Positions 44,142 through 52,500 of a DNA stretch of 64,000 nucleotides are shown here, in pieces (the first letter of the stretch is position 1; each line of letters begins with the position of its first letter). Below the pieces are notes generated by a model that saw only the letters and a program-made list of their open reading frames with translations, ran no database searches and was not told the origin of the DNA. A program made the position numbers and the translations under genes. The stretch comes from Flavobacterium cupreum (lineage in GTDB: Bacteria > Bacteroidota > Bacteroidia > Flavobacteriales > Flavobacteriaceae), in contig NZ_QWDM01000008.1 of assembly GCF_003996965.1 (NCBI RefSeq), positions 62,001 through 126,000 of the forward strand. Reading direction: 5' to 3'.

Positions 44142-47100
44142 TCAATTAAAAATTATTTTTTTAGATTCAACATGATCATTGTCTAAAATCACTTTTGCAA
44201 GCAAAACCTGATTTCCCGACTGCAAGTTTGATATTTGCAATTCTGTTGCATCTACTTTCTTTTTGTTATAAAGTACCTTTCCGGAAATATCAAAAATGGT
44301 AACTTCTTTAATGTTTTCTGTTGTGGAAGTTACTTTTATCACCTTGCTTTTTACGGAGACGATTAAGTTCTTTTCAGTGTTTTCAAAATCTCCTGTTCCT
44401 AATGTTTTATTAGTATAACGAAGTACAAAACGATCTGAAAAGATTCCTTTTGCTGTTTTAAAGGTGTATTTGCCAGCTCGTAAATCATGAATTTTCCCTG
44501 TTGTTTTATCTTCCAGGTAAATTGCCTGACCGGCCAGATCGCCATCTGTCTGTTCTATTGCAATGGTAAACTCACCTTCAATAGCAGTTCGATATCCTAA
44601 AGGAACGATATCACTGTCAGAAAAAGGTAATGCACGACCCTGAATCACATAATTGTTATCACTTTCGATGCTGTAAAAATCGATATAATCATTACCATCA
44701 AAAGTCAGTCCGTCAAATCTGTTTTCGAAATTATTGGTTGCTCCTTCCACATATCCAATCAGGGTTTGTTTAAAAGCACCGCCTTCATTGGTCATGTTTA
44801 ACCATAGACGGCTTTTATCGGTTGTGGCCGTTTTCGATGTATTGGTAGTTTTAAAGAATTGATTGTTATCTCCTACAGGTCGCATTGAATTGTTGAAGGT
44901 AACGATTCCGTCAGTATTTGCACTTAGAAAGAAAGACTCTCCCGCTGCGATCTTACCTGAAGGAATATTTTTATTACTGCCCGGCGCTGTAGAAGGGGCG
45001 GTAGCTGTACCTCCGGTTAAATTATAGCTCGCATAATCATTCGAATTATACTCATACTTTGCCGTTGTCCCAATGGCAGTATTGTGCGTCCAGAAATAAA
45101 GGGTACCATTTAAAAACGCATTTGCTGCTAAAAATTTATTAGCATCTAATGCAGATGGATATGGATTTCCAATCAAATAGAAATTATTGGCCTTAAGCGA
45201 TTCACCTGTAATAACTCCGTTGTTAGGAATTCCGATAAAATTTACTGTTTGGGCGTAGGTAGGTGTTGTCCATTTGTCTTTACCGTTTGGATAGGTATAA
45301 CCTGAGCTTGGAACACGGATAATGTATCCTTTTCCGGGAGTCATAACAGTATTACCGCTTTCTATTACCCAATTCGTGCCATTAAAAGACATGTATTTAT
45401 CAGATAATGTATTCGGAGATAACACATTTAATTTTTCTCCGGCTACGGCTGATGACCAGTAAGTATAATCAAAATTCTTCATTGGATATGAAATTCTTTC
45501 CATGTCGAATGAATTTGCAGCTCCGGTATAAGTAGCAGTATTATTGGTTTGTACCAAAGAACCATTGTTTTTTATGACCAGTTTACCATTCGCATTTACA
45601 ACGATATTTTCGTTTACCGTAAGTGTTTTGTTTCCCGGTATTGTTAGTGTTTTACCCGCTGCTATTGTACAGGAACAAACCTCTAAATCGCTGGATAAAG
45701 TTAAATCGTTATTGACTGCAATAGAAGAGCCGGTGGCAGGTGCTGTCGATCCGTCATACGCAAAAGGAGTATCGATAAAGTTAATTGCGACATTAGCATT
45801 ACCGCCATCTTCTCTTAAACGCACTTCCACTCTAGAAGTTTTATTTAAAGGATATATTCCGGGAATCAATGAGGTCGTATTTGTATATCCGTTTTGTGTA
45901 AAAATTTTGGCCCCGTCAATATAAACTTCGGCAACATCATCACAATTTACCAACTGCAACTGGTAACGTCCACAGGCAAATCCCTTACGCTTGTAAGTTA
46001 CAGCAAACTGATCTACGGGCATTGGAGCACCTTGCCAGCCGGAATAGGATGATGGTGATAATGTCGCATTCCAAAATGCCTGAGTATCGATTTTCACATT
46101 ATTATCAACATAAGTTCCTGCATAAGTATTGGCTATTAATGAAATATCCGGTGAATTGAAACCATATACATTCCATTTATTATCTCCGAAAGGAAAAGTA
46201 GTATCCCCTTTTATTTCTCCGTATGAAAATGACACTCTTGATGCTTCTGCGTTTTCATAATATTCTAAAACGAAATTATGAGTACCTGCTGTTGTAAAAG
46301 TATACTGCGTAGAATACGTAACATAGCTGTGGTCACTCCACGAATTTGTAGGGTTAAAGGTAACCGGATTACCATCAATATATAATCTTACACCGTCGTC
46401 ACCTCCTATTGTGAAATTATAGATACCAGCTGTTGTAGTAGCCTGCATTAAGTAACGAACCATAAACTTGTCACTTGGTACAGTCCCGCAAAATGAATTT
46501 GCCTGAACACTTGTATCTCCTGTAATTACAGCAGTACCAACATTTCGGTCAAAATTTGCTTTCTCTCCTATTGAACCCACGTAAGTTGTAGTAGCAGGAG
46601 TATTTCCGGTATACGTGTATACATAACCTTTCCAGTTGTTAATCCCTGGAGTTGGTGTAGCCGCACAAACCGCTGCAGTTCCGGTAACTGTTACCGTTGC
46701 TGAAGAGTAATTGGAGGCAGCATTTTTAAGTGTATACGTAAAAGACGCTGTTCCTGTAAACCCACTTGCAGGAGTAAAAGTTATGTTGTTCAATCCGTTA
46801 ACCGTTACAGTTCCGTTTGAAGGCTGTGTTACTGTTATTGTCTGTAAAGCACTAGTGCTTCCAACAACGTCATTATCTAAAATCGGAATTGTAACTGCCT
46901 GATTGGTTGGTGTAGAGACATAATCATTATTGGCGGTTAAGGTGTTGGTATCCTTTACACTTCCTTTGATATTTGCCGTCGCTCTAAAATGAAATTCATT
47001 ATTGGTATTGTAAACATAGGCACGGATGTACAAGGTTTCTCCTGCCAGTAAAGTGTTTAAATCACTTGCAAATGACGGATTAATTGGTGTCCATGCACTC

Positions 47101-48383
47101 GTAGTAGTTCCTGAGAACAAAACTCTTTCGGTTCCGGTAAAAGTGCTGCTTTTAGAGTAAAGAATTTGCAGTTTTTGCCCTGAACCTCCCTGACTTCTGT
47201 AGGTCAGCCCAAAAGTAGATAAATCAATTTTATGATTTGCATCTGCTTTAATTTTAAATTCTACATATTTAGCAGGATCGTAACTTCCGCCATTTTGACC
47301 CGGCGCCGGCCATCCGGTTGTTTGATAGAAAGGGTTGGTTGCATCTTCACTATTATTGAAACTAACAGGTGGAGTAGCTGTATTAGGAATATTGCTTCCC
47401 GTTATAAATGAAGTATTTACGGTAGGTTTAAATCGGTCAGTACTTGTTTTTGCATCCCATATTACTAAACCATCTACGGTTATATCTGCAACAGTTACCT
47501 GAATATCAGCTGTTGATGAAGGATCACTGCCTTTGGTAATAGTATATTTGAATGTTGACGTCCCTGTGAAATTTTTAGCCGGATTGAATGTTATTGTTTT
47601 ATCCGGATTTACGATTGCTGTTCCTTCTGATGCTGCCGGAGGCGTAGAAATCGCAATAGAAGCTACCGTTGATCCCTGAACATCATTAGCTAAAGGGGCA
47701 ATATTTATAGCAGTTTCTTTTTTAGTTGACAAATAGTCATTTATCGCTAAAATTTTCGAAGAGTCAAAAGCAGAAACAGTTCCTTTTAAAATGGCAGGCA
47801 AATTGCCGGTATTGACTCCAGTTCTGAATTGAAAATTATTGTTGCTATTGTAGGCGTATAAACGAACGTAAACCACCTGTCCGGGTAAAACCGGGTTTAT
47901 CTCTGCTGAAAAAAGTGGGTTTATAGTGGTCCAGGTAGTAGATGTTACTGTTTCCGGAGCCAAAACTTTTACTCCTGTTGTAAAACCAGGATCTTTTGAG
48001 TACTGTATCTGAAATTTTTGACTGGTACCAGACTGAACTTTGTAGGTAATATTAAAAGAACTTAAGTCAATTTTATTTCCCGCCTTAGGAGTAATTTTAA
48101 ATTCAATATATCTTGCAGGATCATAACTGCCTGTAAATTCCAGTGTATTAGGCCAGTTACCGGTGCTAAAATAAGGATTATTAACATCATCGGTATTGTA
48201 ATTTAAGTTAACGCCCCCATTAACAGTAAAATCCGGGGATACAGATGTACCAGCATACAAAAGAGTATTATCGTATGCAGGAGTGTTCCTGTTTCCGGAA
48301 GATGCTGCATTCCATTTTACGAGATCACTCTGTGCAAAAACAGCAAAAGGTAAAATTAAGAATAAAAGTAAAGTTTTTGTCAT
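44142..48383 (-). CDS. T9SS-secreted multidomain protein with PA14 and cadherin-like domains
   Basis: A 1413-residue exported protein: signal peptide to about 17 (FAVFAQ); a beta domain of about 190 residues (WNAASSGNRNTP) and a second related copy (WDAKTSTDRFKP), each followed by a Big_9/cadherin-like repeat (TINIAPLANDV-type and VTIPILDNDVVG, ending FTYTLKNA); then a PA14-like carbohydrate-binding domain (about 580-710, TIGGDDGVRLYIDG), a further jelly-roll-like region, and from about 970 the shared T9SS module ending in FDISGKVLYNKKK and KKIIFN. Probably a surface adhesin or glycan-binding protein. It has a good promoter at 48434-48465. Confidence 0.88.
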   Translation of the reverse strand: MTKTLLLFLILPFAVFAQSDLVKWNAASSGNRNTPAYDNTLLYAGTSVSPDFTVNGGVNLNYNTDDVNNPYFSTGNWPNTLEFTGSYDPARYIEFKITPKAGNKIDLSSFNITYKVQSGTSQKFQIQYSKDPGFTTGVKVLAPETVTSTTWTTINPLFSAEINPVLPGQVVYVRLYAYNSNNNFQFRTGVNTGNLPAILKGTVSAFDSSKILAINDYLSTKKETAINIAPLANDVQGSTVASIAISTPPAASEGTAIVNPDKTITFNPAKNFTGTSTFKYTITKGSDPSSTADIQVTVADITVDGLVIWDAKTSTDRFKPTVNTSFITGSNIPNTATPPVSFNNSEDATNPFYQTTGWPAPGQNGGSYDPAKYVEFKIKADANHKIDLSTFGLTYRSQGGSGQKLQILYSKSSTFTGTERVLFSGTTTSAWTPINPSFASDLNTLLAGETLYIRAYVYNTNNEFHFRATANIKGSVKDTNTLTANNDYVSTPTNQAVTIPILDNDVVGSTSALQTITVTQPSNGTVTVNGLNNITFTPASGFTGTASFTYTLKNAASNYSSATVTVTGTAAVCAATPTPGINNWKGYVYTYTGNTPATTTYVGSIGEKANFDRNVGTAVITGDTSVQANSFCGTVPSDKFMVRYLMQATTTAGIYNFTIGGDDGVRLYIDGNPVTFNPTNSWSDHSYVTYSTQYTFTTAGTHNFVLEYYENAEASRVSFSYGEIKGDTTFPFGDNKWNVYGFNSPDISLIANTYAGTYVDNNVKIDTQAFWNATLSPSSYSGWQGAPMPVDQFAVTYKRKGFACGRYQLQLVNCDDVAEVYIDGAKIFTQNGYTNTTSLIPGIYPLNKTSRVEVRLREDGGNANVAINFIDTPFAYDGSTAPATGSSIAVNNDLTLSSDLEVCSCTIAAGKTLTIPGNKTLTVNENIVVNANGKLVIKNNGSLVQTNNTATYTGAANSFDMERISYPMKNFDYTYWSSAVAGEKLNVLSPNTLSDKYMSFNGTNWVIESGNTVMTPGKGYIIRVPSSGYTYPNGKDKWTTPTYAQTVNFIGIPNNGVITGESLKANNFYLIGNPYPSALDANKFLAANAFLNGTLYFWTHNTAIGTTAKYEYNSNDYASYNLTGGTATAPSTAPGSNKNIPSGKIAAGESFFLSANTDGIVTFNNSMRPVGDNNQFFKTTNTSKTATTDKSRLWLNMTNEGGAFKQTLIGYVEGATNNFENRFDGLTFDGNDYIDFYSIESDNNYVIQGRALPFSDSDIVPLGYRTAIEGEFTIAIEQTDGDLAGQAIYLEDKTTGKIHDLRAGKYTFKTAKGIFSDRFVLRYTNKTLGTGDFENTEKNLIVSVKSKVIKVTSTTENIKEVTIFDISGKVLYNKKKVDATELQISNLQSGNQVLLAKVILDNDHVESKKIIFN

Positions 48384-48791
48384 GTTAATTGTTTTCTATC
48401 AGGTTGTTATGCTAGCATAAAATTTGGCTCGCACAAAGATATATACAACTACGAGTTGATGACAAAATGGGTTTTAAGAAAGGCTGTATAATCGATTAAA
48501 TGTTAAAAATAATCGACAAACTACATCCTGAAAAATGAAGAATTATGGTATTTCTTATAAAACACGAAATAAAAATATAAGAATAATCGTAAATTATAAC
48601 AAAAATAAAAGTATTTTTTTATAATTTAGTTGAAAAAACGCGAGTTTAGCTGAATAATTCGCAAGAAAGTAATAATTTATAACTAACCGTTATTTTGTAA
48701 TAAATAAGGATTTTAATACAAGTTCAAATGTAAATGATAAGATTTTTTCGATTTGAGAAAATCAGGGTAATTTTCAGGAAAAAAGACAAAT
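48384..48791. other. Intergenic region upstream of the 1413-residue gene
   Basis: It contains the minus-strand promoter of the T9SS gene near its left end. The remaining 320 bases are AT-rich, with no reading frame, stable hairpin or repeat that I can support. Confidence 0.6.
48434..48465 (-). promoter_or_regulatory. Promoter of the 1413-residue T9SS gene (TTG-N21-TATCTTTG)
   Basis: On the minus strand TATCTTTG (48434-48441) lies 50 bases before the ATG, with TTG at 48463-48465 and a 21-base spacer, within the accepted range. Confidence 0.6.
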
Positions 48792-49262
48792 TTATGCCTG
48801 TTCTAATTCCTTCATTTTTTCATATACTAAATTACTTTCATATCCTCTCCGCAACATGTAATCGCAGAATTTTTTTCTCTTTTTAAGGGCATTTTTTTCA
48901 GAAATCGAATTCCAGGATCTTTCGGAAAGTTGTTCAAAAGTGTTTGTATATTCTTCCGATGAAATTTCTTTGAGTGCGATTGTAATGATAGTCGAAGAAA
49001 TTTGTCTCATTTTTAGCTCATTCGTAATTCTTATTTTACCCCAAAATTTAATTCGGTGTTTCCCTCTGGCAAAACTGCAGGCAAAACGGGTCTCATTCAA
49101 AAAGTTACTTTCAATTAGTTGAACGACAATAGAATCTATTTCGTCAGTAGTCATTTTCAGACTGTATAATTTGGCAATAACTTCGCTGTGACAGCGTTCC
49201 TGGTAGGCACAAAACCGTTCTAATCTGAGTAAAGCCTCTTTAGGAGTACAGGTTGAATTCAT
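48792..49262 (-). CDS. recX: Regulatory protein RecX
   Basis: A 156-residue helical protein of the RecX family, which binds RecA filaments and limits their activity. The three-helix repeats are visible: LLRLERFCAYQERCHSEVIAKL, then DEIDSIVVQLIESNFLNETRFACSFARG, then KIRITNELKMRQISSTII. Length is typical. It has no recA neighbour here and stands between two surface-protein genes. The start at 49262 begins with MNSTCTPKEALLRLE, which suits the family. Confidence 0.88.
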   Translation of the reverse strand: MNSTCTPKEALLRLERFCAYQERCHSEVIAKLYSLKMTTDEIDSIVVQLIESNFLNETRFACSFARGKHRIKFWGKIRITNELKMRQISSTIITIALKEISSEEYTNTFEQLSERSWNSISEKNALKKRKKFCDYMLRRGYESNLVYEKMKELEQA

Positions 49263-49584
49263 GAGTTTTTTCTTTCTTTTTAACTATTATTGCTAAAAAT
49301 AGTCATTTTGCTGTTAAAATTAGTCTTAATATCTTGTAAATTCTCAAAAAGTCTTTTCGTTAAAATGTTGCACATGAATAGAATTATGATATTTTTGTAC
49401 GCAAAATTAGTTTGTTTAGCGATGATTGAACAAAATTAACTAAATCACTGATTTTAAAGTTTTTAAAACAATTTAAAAAAACAGGACGTAAGTATATTAT
49501 GACGTATAATATATAACCGTTGGTATTTTTTTATTCCGTTTTAGCATTCGAAAACAAAATTATAATATAAATACCACAACTTAT
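49263..49584. other. Intergenic region between recX and the 1575-residue adhesin gene
   Basis: It contains a 21-bp-spaced imperfect direct repeat (AAATAGTC / AATTAGTC, ending at 49304 and 49325) near recX, and a full promoter at 49368-49397 for the adhesin gene. The remaining 187 bases form a long AT-rich leader. Confidence 0.6.
49368..49397 (+). promoter_or_regulatory. Promoter of the 1575-residue adhesin gene (TTG-N19-TATTTTTG)
   Basis: TTG at 49368-49370, spacer of 19, TATTTTTG at 49390-49397: a full consensus match. It predicts a leader of about 180 bases before the ATG at 49585. Confidence 0.7.
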
Positions 49585-52500
49585 ATGATTAAAAAACTAC
49601 TTTTATTCGTTCGATTATTGTTTTTGCCCACATTTTCTATTTTTTCTTTAGATAGTTCCAGAGGAAAATTAAGTGTTAGGGCAAAAATGTTTTGTTTTGC
49701 TTTGCTGTTTTGTGCTTCGTTTGCGAATGCGGCTACTTATTATTCCGGGATTAACGGAACACCAACTGATGCTAACAACGTTCTTAACTGGTGGGCCAAT
49801 ACTAACGGAACAGGAGCGCATCCTGCAAATTTCACAACCGGAGGTGATATTTTTATTGTTCAGACGGGTCATAGCATGGCAACGACTGCAGCCTGGGCTG
49901 TAACCGGAAATTTACAAATTCAAACCGGAGGAACTTTAAGTGTTGCGGCATTTGATATTACAATTTCAGGTACTACTTCAATTACCGGATCATTGGTTCA
50001 CAGCAGTAATACAGGAACAAAGACCTATGTGGGTTTAGTAACTATAAACTCAGGTGGATTATGGAATAATTCCAGTAATGTCGGAGTGATTTTCAGAGGT
50101 GGAATTACCAATAACGGAACATTTACCAGTGGATCGGGAGTACAGACATTCAATACTAACAATCAGTCACTTACCGGTATTCTTTCTATTAACAGAGTTA
50201 CCGTTACAGGAGTGTCTCTTACTAATACTAATACTTTAAATGTTGCAACTGCATTAGCAGGAACTGGTACTTTAATCAATTCTGGAACTTTAAACATTGG
50301 TGCCTCGACAGTAGGAATTACTACACTTACTGCGACAGCAGCAGGAAATACCGTAAATTATACCGGTGCTGCACAAACCATTAAATCAACATCCTACTAC
50401 AATCTTACTTTTACAGGAAGTGGTACCAAAGTTTTTGGTGGAACAACTGTAGCGACTTCTAATTTCATCAATGTAGCAAAAGGTGTTCAGCTTGATTTAT
50501 CGGCCAATAATAATCATACAGCCAGGGTACTGATATTGGGGGGCATTGGCCCACTTATCAGCACATGGGGAGCGCAGGGATCAGGAGCGGCAAATACAAC
50601 CGATACCTATTTTACGAATACAAATTATGGTAGAATAATTGTGAGCGGTTCCGGAACTTTCGATCCGGTAATAGACTCCAATTACGCTTCTTACACCAAA
50701 GGCGTAAGTGGTAAATTAAATGCATCCTATGTAGAAAATGCGTCACCAGTACCCGTACTAACGGCACCAAACGGTACTGTTTTTATCAACGCCGATTTTG
50801 CAAGTTATGGTACTCCGGCAGGAACAGCTCCAAATTTCACATTAGGAACTTGTAATGCTTTTAACAGTAGAACTGTGGCAACAGACGTTTTTTTAGGAAA
50901 CACCACCGCCACTATTCCTGCAACAAATGCTACTTTTGGTGATCCTTGTGTAAGCATAGTAAAACGTTTAAGCGTTGTAGCCACTTATACAGAACCTATT
51001 TGTATAAACACAAGTCCGGGAATTATAACCGGTTCACCTCCTACCGGAGGAAATGGTACCTATACTTATCTGTGGGAAGTGAGTACTACAAGTGCCGTTT
51101 CAGGATATACTGCAGCACCGGGAACAAATAATGCAAAAGATTATACCCCTGGAAATTTAACAACTACTTCATGGTTCAGAAGAACGGTTTATTCAGGACT
51201 TTATGCCAGTGAAACAATCGTTATCGTTCAGGTTAATAATGCTCCGGTGGCTCCTACAGCAATTGCAAATACAGCATTTTGTGCAGGAAGCGCAACTACC
51301 TTAACGGTTAGCGGAGGAAGTACAGGAGGAAATGGAGGTTACGCACAATGGTATACAGGTTCTTGCGGAGGTACATTTGTAGGGTCAGGTGATTCTATAA
51401 CAGTAACTCCTACAGCCCCTACAACGTATTACGTTAGATATCAAAACGGTTGTACAACTACAGCTTGTTTCTCTAAATTAATAGAGGCCACTGTATCTAT
51501 TACAGCTGCTGCTGCAACTACACCGGTTTGTTATAATGCTTCAGCTATTCAGACAACACCTTTAGCTTATAGCGCTACAACAGGTACACCAACCACTTAT
51601 AGTATTGCATGGAATGCTGCACCAACCAACAGCTTCGTTGCAGTTGCAAATGCCCCATTACCGGCAAGCAATATCTCCGTTAGTGTTCCGGCAGGAACTA
51701 ATCCGGGGGTTTACACCGGTAGACTTACTGTAAGAAATGCAGCAGGAACTTGTGTAAGTCTTCAAAATACTTTTACAGTAACTGTTAATGCTTTGCCGAC
51801 AATCACAGGAACAGCAAATGTTTGTATTGGATCAACCACACAATTAACAGGTTCTGCCACTCCAAATGTAACAATACCATGGACTTCAGGAACACCGGCG
51901 GTTGCTACAGTTGACAACTCGGGATTAGTAACAGGAGTTGCAGCGGGAACAAGTGTTATCACGTATAGAAACAGCAACGGCTGTACACAAACCGTTACTG
52001 TTACCGTAAACGCCTTACCAACAATTACAGGAAATGCTAATGTTTGTATCGGATCAACCACACAATTAACAGGTTCTGCCACTCCAAATGCTACAACACC
52101 ATGGAGTTCAGGAACACCAGCAGTTGCAACCGTAGACAATACAGGATTAGTAACCGGAGTTGCGCCTGGAACTAGCGTTATCACTTACAGAAACGCTAAT
52201 GGTTGTACACAAACGGTTACTGTAACCGTAATTCCATTCCCAACAATATTTGGAACTCCATTTGTTTGCGTAGGATCAATAACACAATTAACAGGCTCTG
52301 CGACTCCGCATAGTACGACACCGTGGACTTCATCTACACCATCAGTGGCTGTAGTGTCAAACACCGGATTAGTAATTGGAGTTTCGCAGGGAACAAGTTT
52401 TATAACTTTTAGAAACAGCAATGGCTGTACACAAACGATTCCTGTTACGGTAAATCCACAACCAGCCGCTCCGATAGTAGGAACAATAACACAGCCTACG

